This document shows positions 34,471-42,881 of a DNA stretch of 64,000 nucleotides, piece after piece. This stretch comes from UBA3910 sp964626065. GTDB lineage: Bacteria > Bacillota > Limnochordia > Darwinibacteriales > Darwinibacteriaceae. The notes beneath the pieces were generated by a model. It ran no database searches. It was not told where the DNA came from and was given only the letters and a program-made list of their open reading frames with translations. The stretch's first letter is position 1. Every line of letters starts with the position of its first letter. Location: assembly GCA_964626065.1 (NCBI GenBank), contig CAZVDE010000002.1, positions 35,341 to 99,340 on the forward strand. Reading direction: 5' to 3'. The translations under genes and the position numbers were made by a program.

Positions 34471-34998
34471 ATGAAACGGCACTATCGACTGATCAGCCTT
34501 TTTGTGGTCATTCTATTTGCGGCCGCCTTACCCGGTTGTGCCCGGGGGGCAGAGTTTAGGGATTACGGCCCACTCTATGCGGTGTATATTCCGGATAATT
34601 GGATCTACCAGGCTAAAGAGAGTACCCCTTTGCTGAACGTGTTTTACGGCGCCGGGGAATACGATCTGCTCTATTTCGAGCTTTTGGAAAATGTTTGTGA
34701 TCGTTCTGCCGGTGATTTCGGCCGCAGGGCGCTGCAGTTGTACGCCGCCGCCGGCGGCCTGCGGCAGTTTGAACTGCTGGAGCCTTTAAGCCCGGTAGAA
34801 GTGGGCGGCCTTGACGGGGTTAAATGTACATATATTTATAAAGATGCCGCGGGCACTTTCTTGCGGGAAGAACGGGTGTTTTTCATTTTGCCGGGCCGGC
34901 GGGGCTTTTCTCTGGCCCTGGCGGGGCCTAAGGCCGCGGTAGACTCGCGGCTGCTGCAGGACATTATCCGCGGATGGCGGTGGTTTCTTGAAGACTAA
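34471..34998 (+). CDS. Hypothetical lipoprotein
   Basis: A 175-residue exported protein. The signal peptide ends in a lipobox AAALPGC (cysteine near residue 24). The mature part is beta-rich, with YGPLYAVYIPDNWIYQAKES and VKCTYIYKDAAGTFLREERVFFILPG; this layout recalls PsbP-like lipoproteins, a weak resemblance. I cannot assign a function. The ATG at 34471 follows GGGAGGGGG. It overlaps or abuts the M48 protease gene, so a shared envelope role is likely. A G+C-rich dyad (AGGCCG/CGGCCT, 34380-34400) lies in the leader. Confidence 0.8.
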   Translation: MKRHYRLISLFVVILFAAALPGCARGAEFRDYGPLYAVYIPDNWIYQAKESTPLLNVFYGAGEYDLLYFELLENVCDRSAGDFGRRALQLYAAAGGLRQFELLEPLSPVEVGGLDGVKCTYIYKDAAGTFLREERVFFILPGRRGFSLALAGPKAAVDSRLLQDIIRGWRWFLED

Positions 34999-36403
34999 GT
35001 GTGTGACAAAATGGATCTTGGTTTTGGCGGCTTTCCTGATTATGCTCGGCGGCAGCAGCAGGCTGCAGGCCTCCCCCGTGTGGAGCGATCGTTTTGAGCA
35101 GACGCTGGGTAAAGGGGCCGTCCCTGAAATTATTAAACAATATGGCGGCGAATACACCCTGCCCATTGCGGATAGAATGTGGCTGGAAGAAGTTTTCAGG
35201 CGTTTAGCCGCAGTAACTGAACGCAGTGAAATTGAGTATTCTTTAGTAGTGCTGAATTCATTTGAATACAACGCTTTCGCGCTGCCCGGAGGTTACACCT
35301 TTATTACCCGGGGGCTGCTGCAGCTGTTAGATATGGATGCCACGAAACTGGCGGCGGTGTTGGGCCATGAAATCGCCCATGTGGAAAAAAGACACGGCAT
35401 TACCGCGGTGCTGCGCCAAATGGGCCTGGCGGTGGTGATGGAGGTGGGTGTCATGTGGCTCGATGTCTTCCCGCCCGAGCTGCTGCGGGTTGCCAGCGCT
35501 ACCCTTTTGGAACTGCTCAAGTTGGGGTGGGGCAGGGAAGCGGAGTACGAAGCGGATGCGGTGGGCCAGAGTTTGGCGGTAAAAGCGGGATTTGATGCGA
35601 TCGGCGCGGTCTTGGTTTTGGACGATCTGCTGGAAATGGACCCGGATGAACTCCCGTCCCATATTTTCAGCAGCCATCCCGATACAAGAAGCAGGCGCAT
35701 GCGGGCTGCGGACAATTTGATTTCTTTTTGGCCCGCGGTTGAAAGGATAGGGGCGAAACGGGAAACTCAAATGTTAGAAATGGGGAGGAATTCGGGGCAA
35801 AATGGGCGAAGAGATCCTAAAGGCAGGTATGAGGTTTCTCTGCCGAGTGCAGCTGACGAAGGAGGGCTGATTGTCCTGGACAATCAGCGGCAGGAAACGC
35901 TGGCTTGGCTGCCCGGCGATGTGGTGCATCAATTCAGTTGGTCACCTACGGGCGAGTATGCTGCCGCGGTAGTACAGGCGGGTGAACGAAGGGAATTATG
36001 GCTGTGCGATCGCTACGGGTACACGGTACAAAAAAGGCGACTGCCCGCAAGCCATGGTTTGCTGCACGGCTTGTGCTGGTCGCCCGGGGGCGAGATGCTT
36101 GCTTTGGAGTTTCGGGACCGGGACCACCCCCACCGCAGCTCGGTGGTTGCCACCTACCTAAGCAGTGAGGTGTACCTGCCCATTACCGGTGCTGCCGGGG
36201 GCGGCGAACCTCTTTGGTTGGAGGAGGGCCTGTACTTTAAAAGCGGCGGCTCTTGGTATCGCCGCAGGCCTCCGAGGGTGGAGCCCATGAGCATTCTTAA
36301 TCCCGTGCCGCGAGTCCTACAGCGCAGAAAAGTACTGTCGCCCACCGTCATTCACGAAGACGGCTCCATCAGGTTGACGCGGCCTTCGCTGACTTTACCC
36401 TGA
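34988..36403 (+). CDS. Exported M48 family zinc metalloprotease with C-terminal beta-propeller-like region
   Basis: A 471-residue protein. A signal peptide covers residues 1-30 (ILVLAAFLIMLGGSSRLQA). The M48 domain follows at about 40-250, with zinc motif HEIAH (127-131), third ligand in EAEYEADAVG, and FSSHPDTRSRR, which closes the fold as in BepA/LoiP-type proteases. The C-terminal third (about 285-400) has repeats such as HQFSWSPTGEYAAAV and LCWSPGGEMLALEF, resembling TolB/WD40-type propeller blades, replacing the TPR domain of BepA. It likely degrades or checks proteins in the envelope. The start is uncertain: TTG at 34988 or GTG at 35003. Confidence 0.87.
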   Translation: MKTKCVTKWILVLAAFLIMLGGSSRLQASPVWSDRFEQTLGKGAVPEIIKQYGGEYTLPIADRMWLEEVFRRLAAVTERSEIEYSLVVLNSFEYNAFALPGGYTFITRGLLQLLDMDATKLAAVLGHEIAHVEKRHGITAVLRQMGLAVVMEVGVMWLDVFPPELLRVASATLLELLKLGWGREAEYEADAVGQSLAVKAGFDAIGAVLVLDDLLEMDPDELPSHIFSSHPDTRSRRMRAADNLISFWPAVERIGAKRETQMLEMGRNSGQNGRRDPKGRYEVSLPSAADEGGLIVLDNQRQETLAWLPGDVVHQFSWSPTGEYAAAVVQAGERRELWLCDRYGYTVQKRRLPASHGLLHGLCWSPGGEMLALEFRDRDHPHRSSVVATYLSSEVYLPITGAAGGGEPLWLEEGLYFKSGGSWYRRRPPRVEPMSILNPVPRVLQRRKVLSPTVIHEDGSIRLTRPSLTLP

Positions 36404-36454
36404 TAAAAGATTATGCCGGGAGGCAGTTTGACCCGGCTGATTGGGATAATAGTG

Positions 36455-36670
36455 CTAAGAAGCTGATGTATCCCGAGAATTTGCCTTGCCATCGGCTTTG
36501 CTGTCATTGACGTAAAACCCGGGCCCTTTAAAAATAATATTGACATTCTTACTAATCAGGCGCTGTGCAGCCCCGCCGCAGGTGGGGCAGGCCGTTAGAG
36601 GCTTGTCCTTAATGCTTTGTTCTAGGTCGAAGCGGCCGCAGCGAGAGCATTTGTATTCATAGATAGGCAT
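36455..36670 (-). CDS. FmdB-family zinc-ribbon protein
   Basis: A 71-residue small regulatory zinc-ribbon protein. MPIYEYKCSRCGRFDLEQSI and TACPTCGG give two CxxC knuckles (C8/C11 and C28/C31), the FmdB hallmark. The tail after residue 45 is disordered and charged. AGGAGGAATG-type sequence precedes the ATG at 36670. The family is often annotated as regulatory; the role here is unknown. It is convergent with the protease gene. Confidence 0.9.
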   Translation of the reverse strand: MPIYEYKCSRCGRFDLEQSIKDKPLTACPTCGGAAQRLISKNVNIIFKGPGFYVNDSKADGKANSRDTSAS

Positions 36671-36765
36671 CTGGCATTCCTCCTTTGTAAATGTCTAAGC
36701 TACATTCTACAACTTATTGTTTTGGAGATCAACCGGTTCATTTATTATGAGTGAGGAGTAGTTCA

Positions 36766-37563
36766 ATGAGACATCAGGCGAAATCATATTTAGTTCTTAT
36801 CATATTTGTATTGCTGGCTTGCTCTGTGGCCGGTATTGACAGGGCCCGGGCTGAAGAGGAGCGGAAGCCCATCAATATTGATTTAACCGTTCCCAAGCCC
36901 AAACAGCCGGATGCGGCGGAGGATGTGCTAGAAGAGAAGTACCGGAAGATCCTGGCTGAAGTGACCATTTCGGAAGAAGCGAAATATGTGGCCGGGAATA
37001 TTAAGGATTTAGCTACCGGCCTGCGCGATCTGGGCTTTAGAGCCACAATCGTGCAGTTTAAGGGCGAACGCAGCGATCGGCTTGTTTTAGATGCCAAGCT
37101 GGGCATCGAGCAAAAAGTTGCGCGCCTTGACTTTGTGGAGCCCAGCGCGCTCAGGGGCCAAATTGCCGTCATCGATCAGGAAAAAATGGAGGCCAAGATC
37201 TTTCAGCCCGTAACGAATCAGATCGCGGTGCGTGAGTTGGGCGACATGAGTAAAGAAGCTTTGGCTGCCCTGAATGTTGCAGAAGATCTTACTTCCTACT
37301 TTGACTTCACCCAATATGAGATTGTCGTTCTGGAAACGGAGGAGTATAATGGGGTAGAGGAGTACTTTCTTCAGATTGACTCGGGGGAAAAAGAAACTCT
37401 GCAGATTCGTGTCCGCAGTGACGATTGGTTTCCCTCTGAAATTATCGTGTTTGAAGATGGCGTGCTCACCGGGAAGATGATGTTCGAAAATGTCGAGTTT
37501 AACCCCGGGTTTGTGCGCGAAGAACTGCAAAAGCTGCCTAAGGTCAAAGAAGTCCGTTTGTAA
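36766..37563 (+). CDS. LolA-like lipoprotein-carrier-type protein
   Basis: A 265-residue exported protein. A signal peptide spans about 1-31 (LIIFVLLACSVAGIDRARA). The mature part has the LolA/outer-membrane lipoprotein-sorting layout: FRATIVQFKGERSDRLVLDAKLGIEQ, ARLDFVEPSALRGQIAVIDQEKM, then IFQPVTNQIAVREL and a C-terminal FLQIDSGEKETLQIRV. This half-barrel fold shields lipid moieties in diderms; homologues also occur in monoderm Firmicutes. It lies directly before a gene for a putative outer-membrane beta-barrel, which supports a lipid or lipoprotein transfer role. The ATG at 36766 follows GAGGAG. Confidence 0.72.
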   Translation: MRHQAKSYLVLIIFVLLACSVAGIDRARAEEERKPINIDLTVPKPKQPDAAEDVLEEKYRKILAEVTISEEAKYVAGNIKDLATGLRDLGFRATIVQFKGERSDRLVLDAKLGIEQKVARLDFVEPSALRGQIAVIDQEKMEAKIFQPVTNQIAVRELGDMSKEALAALNVAEDLTSYFDFTQYEIVVLETEEYNGVEEYFLQIDSGEKETLQIRVRSDDWFPSEIIVFEDGVLTGKMMFENVEFNPGFVREELQKLPKVKEVRL

Positions 37564-37576
37564 GGGGGGGATGTGC

Positions 37577-38281
37577 GTGCCCGCTTGGCACCAAGTTCGT
37601 TTGGTTTTGCTTGTTGTGTGCGTTATTGGACTGCTGGCGTGCCCATCTGTTTCGGCATTTGAAGCGGCGGATCTCCTGTTTGGCTTCGGCCCTTTCGGTT
37701 GGCAGGGGGGGCTGGCTGTCAGCCAGGCAAAGATCAAACACTTAGGTTTTCTTGGTTATGAAATTACCGGTATGGACGGTTTTCTCTCACAAGACACAAC
37801 CTCCGAGCAGGTTTCCAGTTGGTTCGGGGGCCATAAGGAAGTCTTTGTGGGTAATGTGGGTTACACCCTCGAACTTTTTGTGGGCAATACTGAACGGCCC
37901 GTCTTTTCTACTTTTACGGACAGCATCGATCCCCATATCGGGGCGTTTGGCGAATTTAAAAGGGTTTACGGAGATTACGGCCATGGTTTCTCGGGCATGG
38001 CACAGCTGTTTATGAACCCGCTTGGCCAGGTTGAATACTCAATCAGCCCCTACGTGCAGTTTACCAGACAGGGTGTTTGGCGCTTTTCCGCGTCGTTGGG
38101 CAGCTCTTTCGGGCTCGGCCTATCTTATTTGGAGCCAGGCGAAAATCTGCAGCTCGACGTTACTTTAATCAACGATGAACTGAGTTTTCATGTCCTGCTT
38201 TCCGTCCCCGAGCAGCCCATCACCTTTGGGGCCGGTTGGACTGAACGGCGGGTGCGCGCCTTTTTGCGCTATTCGTTCTAA
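37577..38281 (+). CDS. Exported protein, putative outer-membrane beta-barrel
   Basis: A 234-residue protein with a Sec signal peptide (1-27, VVCVIGLLACPSVSA). Its C-terminal half is built of alternating polar/hydrophobic strands: QVEYSISPYVQFTR, VWRFSASLGSSFGLGLSYLE, NLQLDVTLINDELSFHVLLS and, at the end, RRVRAFLRYSF. The last residue is Phe, with Tyr, Leu and Ala at alternating earlier positions, the C-terminal signal recognised by the BAM assembly machine of diderms. GTG at 37577 is preferred, with GGGGGG 6 bases upstream; an ATG at 37571 abuts it. No known family is recognised. Confidence 0.62.
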   Translation: MPAWHQVRLVLLVVCVIGLLACPSVSAFEAADLLFGFGPFGWQGGLAVSQAKIKHLGFLGYEITGMDGFLSQDTTSEQVSSWFGGHKEVFVGNVGYTLELFVGNTERPVFSTFTDSIDPHIGAFGEFKRVYGDYGHGFSGMAQLFMNPLGQVEYSISPYVQFTRQGVWRFSASLGSSFGLGLSYLEPGENLQLDVTLINDELSFHVLLSVPEQPITFGAGWTERRVRAFLRYSF

Positions 38282-38295
38282 AAGGAGATATCTGA

Positions 38296-38757
38296 GTGCA
38301 TGTAGTTCTATTGGAACCGGAGATTCCTGCAAACACGGGTAACATTGCCCGTTTGTGCGCCGCCACAAATTCCGGCCTCCATTTGATCAGGCCGCTGGGT
38401 TTTTTTCTCAGCGACCCCAAACTGAAACGGGCAGGCTTGGATTATTGGGATTACCTCGATTTATACATACATGATTCCTATTCTGATTTTGTGGACAAGG
38501 TAAAGCCGCGGCGCTTTTTTTTTGTGGAAACGGGGGGCCCTAGGCTTTATTCTGAGGTCGCTTATAAACGCGATGATTATTTTATCTTCGGCAGCGAGAC
38601 AAGGGGGCTGCCCGCCCATTTGTTAAGTGATCAAGAAAAGATCGTTACACTTCCGCAAAGGAAGGTGCGGTCTCTTAATCTGTCTAATGCAGTGGCAATC
38701 ATGGTTTACGAGGCCTGGAGACAGCACAATTTTCGGGATTTGAATGATCTTGTTTAA
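38296..38757 (+). CDS. trmL: tRNA (cytidine/uridine-34-2'-O)-methyltransferase TrmL
   Basis: A 153-residue SPOUT-fold (trefoil-knot) methyltransferase that modifies the wobble base of tRNA-Leu. Motifs: EPEIPANTGNIARLCAATN at the N-terminus, FIFGSETRGLP, and the knot LNLSNAVAIMVYEAWRQ. Length and spacing match TrmL exactly. The start is the GTG at 38296 behind AAAGGAG. It follows the beta-barrel gene by 14 bases. Confidence 0.95.
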   Translation: MHVVLLEPEIPANTGNIARLCAATNSGLHLIRPLGFFLSDPKLKRAGLDYWDYLDLYIHDSYSDFVDKVKPRRFFFVETGGPRLYSEVAYKRDDYFIFGSETRGLPAHLLSDQEKIVTLPQRKVRSLNLSNAVAIMVYEAWRQHNFRDLNDLV

Positions 38758-38835
38758 GCAGGATAAGCTGTCCGGAACAAGAATACGTAGTCGGTATTGC
38801 AAAAGCCTAGAAAGAAGCGTGAGGTGAATTGATGC

Positions 38836-40152
38836 ATGCGAAAGTTTAAAACCTTTTTCGGAGGAATAGATCTGGATGGCGCTAAGCGGGGTACTGCCCA
38901 GAAACCCATCACGGTGCTGGACGCCCCCGAAACACTTGTAGTTCCACTTCTACAGCATGCCGGTGTAGAAGCAAAGCCGGTAGTCGCCAAGGGCGATGAG
39001 GTGCTTAAGGGCCAGCTGTTGGCGGAGGCGGACGGGCTTGTCAGCGCGCCGGTGCATTCACCCGTGTCAGGTAAGGTGCTGGCCGTTGAACCACGCGTTC
39101 ATATCTGTGAGGCCTCTGTGACTGCGATCGTCATCGAGAATGATGGTGAAGAACGCTGGGTGGAACGGCACCCGCAGGCCAATCCGGTGCAGCTGGAACG
39201 TTCCGAGATTATCCGGAGGATTAAAGATGCGGGAGTGGTGGGCTTAGGCGGGGGCGGTTTTCCCGCTGCGGTCAAGCTCAGCCCGCCTGAAAGCGTTAAG
39301 ATTGATTTTTTGATTATCAACGGTTGTGAATGCGAGCCCAATCTCACGGCTGACGAAAGACTGATGGTGGAGCATCCCGGGGACATCGTTTTGGGGGCCA
39401 AGCTCATGGCCAAAGCGGCTAACGCCCGAAAAATAGTGATCGCTCTGGAAGATAATAAACCCGAGGCATATGAAGCGCTGCGGGCCGAGGCGGGCGGAAT
39501 TGAAGTTGTGGTATTACCAACGCGCTACCCCCAGGGGGGCGAGAGGCAGCTGATTCAGGCAGTGACCGGCCGGGAAGTCCCCAGCGGTTCGTTACCCTAT
39601 GCCGCGGGATGTATCGTTCATAATGTGGGTACCGCTTGGGCCGCGGCCAAGGCAGTGCGCGATGGGGAACCTTTGATTAATAGGGTGGTTACGGTCAGTG
39701 GCGATCCCATTGGCGAGCCCCAAAACTTTCTTGTCCCGGTCGGTACACCCCTAGACTACCTGCTGGAAAAAGCAGGGGGCTTTACGAAACGGCCCGGAAA
39801 AATAATTGCGGGCGGGCCCATGATGGGCGGTGCCCAGTTTGACCTGCAGGCGTCCGTGTGCAAGACAACAACGGGCATAATAGCCTTGGCGGAAAACGAG
39901 AGTTTCACGCCGGAGGTTTTGCCGTGCATTAAGTGTGCGCGCTGTGTCGATGTTTGCCCGGCGAACTTGCTGCCGCTGCGCCTTGAGGCGTTCGCCATGA
40001 ATGAAAAATTTGATGAGGCCCGGGACCATGGGGCCCTAGATTGCATTGAATGCGGGTCCTGCAACTATGTCTGCCCCTCGAAGCGGCCTCTGCTGCATTA
40101 TATCCGCTTTGCGAAACGTGAAATCGCAGCTAACGAGGAAAATTCAAAGTAA
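38836..40152 (+). CDS. rnfC: Rnf complex subunit RnfC
   Basis: A 438-residue subunit of the ferredoxin:NAD+ oxidoreductase (Rnf) that couples electron transfer to Na+ or H+ export. The N-terminal half has the RnfC barrel, LSPPESVKIDFLIINGCECEPNLTADERLM and GERQLIQAVTGREVPSG (flavin/NAD site). Two ferredoxin-type motifs follow: CIKCARCVDVCP at residue 364 and CIECGSCNYVCP at 403, each for a 4Fe-4S cluster. The complete order rnfCDGEAB is the one used by acetogens and other clostridia. No consensus promoter is evident in the 78-base gap before it. Confidence 0.97.
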   Translation: MRKFKTFFGGIDLDGAKRGTAQKPITVLDAPETLVVPLLQHAGVEAKPVVAKGDEVLKGQLLAEADGLVSAPVHSPVSGKVLAVEPRVHICEASVTAIVIENDGEERWVERHPQANPVQLERSEIIRRIKDAGVVGLGGGGFPAAVKLSPPESVKIDFLIINGCECEPNLTADERLMVEHPGDIVLGAKLMAKAANARKIVIALEDNKPEAYEALRAEAGGIEVVVLPTRYPQGGERQLIQAVTGREVPSGSLPYAAGCIVHNVGTAWAAAKAVRDGEPLINRVVTVSGDPIGEPQNFLVPVGTPLDYLLEKAGGFTKRPGKIIAGGPMMGGAQFDLQASVCKTTTGIIALAENESFTPEVLPCIKCARCVDVCPANLLPLRLEAFAMNEKFDEARDHGALDCIECGSCNYVCPSKRPLLHYIRFAKREIAANEENSK

Positions 40153-40166
40153 AGGAGTGTGGGGCA

Positions 40167-41087
40167 ATGGAAGATTTGAAGCTGATTGTTGCACCGTCTC
40201 CCCATCTTAGAGATACTGATACTACCGAGAAGATCATGTCTGCGGTATTAATTTCGCTGCTGCCCGTGCTTGCCGCTTCAATTTACTTTTTCCGCTGGGA
40301 TGCGGCCCGTTTGGTACTGCTTTCCGCGGGAGCGGCGGTAGCCACCGAGGCGATCTTTCAAAAAATACGCAAGAAACCCATTACAATCGGGGATGGCAGT
40401 GCTTTAATAACCGGTGTGCTTTTGGGATTAATTGTGCCGCCCAGCTTGCCCAGTTGGATGGTGATTGTGGGAGCGGTCGTGGCCATCGCCATTGGTAAGC
40501 AGGTTTTTGGCGGCCTCGGGGCCAATCCTTTTAACCCCGCATTAGTTGGTAGGGCGTTTCTGACGGCGTCGTTTGCGCTGGCCATGACGGCCTGGACAGC
40601 CCCTTTTGATGCGGTAAGTGCAGCCACGCCGTTGGCCATGGGTGCTGCTAGGAGTAATATTCCCGATCTGTTCTTTGGCAGCATAGCGGGATCTTTGGGC
40701 GAAACCTCCGCCCTAGCAATTCTGTTGGGTGGGATCTACCTCTTTTACCGGGGAGTTTTAGATTATCGTATCTGCCTAGGCATGTTGGGCACGGTTGCGG
40801 TGGTGGCCGCGGCGGCGGGCCAAGATCCCGTTTTTCACCTGTTGGCGGGCAGTGTTTTATTTGGCGCCGTCTTTATGGCAACTGACCCGGTGACCTCGCC
40901 CATAACGCCCTTGGGGCGCTGGATTTGTGGCGCGGGAATCGGTTTGATTGTTATGGTAATCAGAATCTGGGGCAGTTTTCCGGACGGCGTTACTTTCGCA
41001 ATTCTTTTAATGAACGCGGCGACACCGCTGTTGAATCGCTGGACGCGTCCGCGGATTTATGGGCAAGGGGTGAAGGCAAGTGAATGA
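40167..41087 (+). CDS. rnfD: Rnf complex subunit RnfD
   Basis: A 306-residue membrane subunit with about nine helices. It carries FMN bound covalently to a threonine: the ApbE target motif appears as DAVSAATPLA, with Thr154 as acceptor. GANPFNPALVGRAFL and TDPVTSPITPLGRW are family motifs. It ends 8 bases inside rnfG. Confidence 0.96.
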   Translation: MEDLKLIVAPSPHLRDTDTTEKIMSAVLISLLPVLAASIYFFRWDAARLVLLSAGAAVATEAIFQKIRKKPITIGDGSALITGVLLGLIVPPSLPSWMVIVGAVVAIAIGKQVFGGLGANPFNPALVGRAFLTASFALAMTAWTAPFDAVSAATPLAMGAARSNIPDLFFGSIAGSLGETSALAILLGGIYLFYRGVLDYRICLGMLGTVAVVAAAAGQDPVFHLLAGSVLFGAVFMATDPVTSPITPLGRWICGAGIGLIVMVIRIWGSFPDGVTFAILLMNAATPLLNRWTRPRIYGQGVKASE

Positions 41088-41670
41088 GTCTCTGCGTATG
41101 GTAGTTGTCTTGGCCGTAATCGCCATGGTTTCGGCGGCAATTCTAACACAGGTTTATGAAAAGACAAGTGTCATCATCGAAGAAAATGCCGCTCGGGCCT
41201 TGGAAGATTCGGTTTTTGAGGTACTGCCCGGGACTGCGGACGTGAATATCATTCGCAGCAGCCCCGACCCCCTGCGCGCAGACGATCCCAAGGAAATGCG
41301 GGAGCGCGAACAGCGCACCACCTTGATTTATCAAGGCGTGGACGAACAGGGTGCGGTAACGGGCTATGCCTTTGTGGGGGAAGGGAATGGCTACGGCGGT
41401 GCGGTGCGCGTTTTGGTTGGGGTTGATGAGGTTACAGATGCCATTTTGAATATCAAGATCCTGGCCCACACCGAAACGCCCGGCCTGGGCGATAGAATTG
41501 AATCTGAGAATTTCCGCAGCCAGTTTGTGGGCAAGGAATTAACCGATCCAATCAAATTGAACCAAGATATTGACAGTATTGCGGGGGCCACAGTTTCCAG
41601 CCGCGCGGTGAGCGAGGCGGTGCGGAAAGGCTTCGATGAGGCCGCCGCTGCCTATAGAGGAGGGGAATAG
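41080..41670 (+). CDS. rnfG: Rnf complex subunit RnfG
   Basis: A 196-residue subunit with one N-terminal membrane helix (about 6-25) and an FMN-binding domain outside it. The attachment motif is DSIAGATVSSRAV, with Thr171 as the expected FMN site; the fourth position is Ala instead of the usual Ser/Thr. GNGYGGAVRVLVGVD and HTETPGLGDRIE are conserved. The GTG start overlaps the 3' end of rnfD by 8 bases. Confidence 0.95.
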   Translation: MNESLRMVVVLAVIAMVSAAILTQVYEKTSVIIEENAARALEDSVFEVLPGTADVNIIRSSPDPLRADDPKEMREREQRTTLIYQGVDEQGAVTGYAFVGEGNGYGGAVRVLVGVDEVTDAILNIKILAHTETPGLGDRIESENFRSQFVGKELTDPIKLNQDIDSIAGATVSSRAVSEAVRKGFDEAAAAYRGGE

Positions 41671-41671
41671 A

Positions 41672-42286
41672 ATGGGTATCCTAAAAGATTTTGTGCGGGG
41701 CCTATGGGAAGAAAACCCCACCTTTCGGATTATGATCGGCCTGTGCCCCACCTTGGCTGTGACGACCAGTGCCATTAACGGCATGTCCATGGGGCTGGCC
41801 ACCGCTTTCGTGTTAATTTGTTCCAGTACCCTAATCAGCCTATTGAAAAATGTAATTCCGGATAAAGTGCGCATTCCTTCATTCATCATTGTCATCGCCA
41901 CTTTTGTTACGATAGTGGATTTGGTAATGCATGCTTATCTGCCCGAACTGCATCAGGTGCTGGGCTTGTTTATCCCCTTGATTGTGGTAAACTGTATAGT
42001 GCTGGGACGTGCCGAAGCATACGCTTCTAAGCGGCCCGTAATCGCTTCTGCCTTTGACGGCTTAGGCATGGGGCTGGGCTTTACGTGGGCCCTCACCCTA
42101 CTTGGCGTGATCCGGGAAGTTTTGGGGGCGGGTACCATCTTTGGTTTTGCCCTCCTGCCGGAAGGTACTACCACTTTGGGGATTATGTCGCAGCCGCCGG
42201 GTGCTTTTATTACCCTGGGCATTCTGCTGGCATTGATGAATATTGTATCTGAACGCCTGAAGGCCAAAGGGGGTATGGGGCGGTGA
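41672..42286 (+). CDS. rnfE: Rnf complex subunit RnfE
   Basis: A 204-residue six-helix membrane subunit homologous to NqrD/RnfE and to RnfA. ENPTFRIMIGLCPTLAVTTSA is the conserved N-terminus, and LFIPLIVVNCIVLGRAEAYASK with GLGMGLGFTWALTLLG are family motifs. RnfE and RnfA form the ion channel in an inverted arrangement. The ATG at 41672 follows GAGGAGG; the gene overlaps rnfA by 4 bases. Confidence 0.96.
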   Translation: MGILKDFVRGLWEENPTFRIMIGLCPTLAVTTSAINGMSMGLATAFVLICSSTLISLLKNVIPDKVRIPSFIIVIATFVTIVDLVMHAYLPELHQVLGLFIPLIVVNCIVLGRAEAYASKRPVIASAFDGLGMGLGFTWALTLLGVIREVLGAGTIFGFALLPEGTTTLGIMSQPPGAFITLGILLALMNIVSERLKAKGGMGR

Positions 42287-42855
42287 ATTTATTTATCATT
42301 TTACTGAGCGCCCTATTGGTGAACAACTTTGTCTTAGTAAGGTTTCTGGGGATTTGCCCGTTCTTGGGTGTATCCAAACAGGTTGAATCGGCTTTCGGGA
42401 TGGGCATTGCGACCACCTTTGTCATGGTCGTGGCATCCGCCGCAACCTGGCTGATTCAGACTTTCATTTTGGACGCTTTCGGCCTGCCGTTTCTGCAGAC
42501 GGTGGCCTTCATTTTAGTGATTGCCTCCGTTGTCCAGTTGGTGGAGATGTTTTTGCACAAAACAAGCCCCGGTTTATATCGGGCCATGGGCATTTTTCTG
42601 CCCCTGATCACGACAAACTGCGCTATTTTAGGGTTGGCAATCATGGCTGTCCAGGGTGGTTACAATTTTATCGAAACGGTTGTCTTTGCCCTAGGGGCGG
42701 GCCTTGGTTTTACGGTGGCGCTGCTTCTCTTGGCGGGCATTCGGGAAGAAATCGCCTTTGCGGATATCCCCAAGCCGCTGCAGGGGGCGGGGATAGCCTT
42801 TATTATCGCCGGCTTGCTGTCTTTAGCTTTCAGCGGGTTTGCGGGATTAATCTAG
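42283..42855 (+). CDS. rnfA: Rnf complex subunit RnfA
   Basis: A 190-residue six-helix subunit. ALLVNNFVLVRFLGICPFLGVSKQVESAFGM is the conserved RnfA N-terminus, and IFLPLITTNCAILG and ALGAGLGFTVALLLLAGIREE match the channel-forming core. It pairs with RnfE. It follows rnfE with a 4-base overlap and is followed 26 bases later by rnfB. Confidence 0.97.
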   Translation: MNLFIILLSALLVNNFVLVRFLGICPFLGVSKQVESAFGMGIATTFVMVVASAATWLIQTFILDAFGLPFLQTVAFILVIASVVQLVEMFLHKTSPGLYRAMGIFLPLITTNCAILGLAIMAVQGGYNFIETVVFALGAGLGFTVALLLLAGIREEIAFADIPKPLQGAGIAFIIAGLLSLAFSGFAGLI

Positions 42856-42881
42856 TAGGTTACAATTAGGAGGGGTTTATT

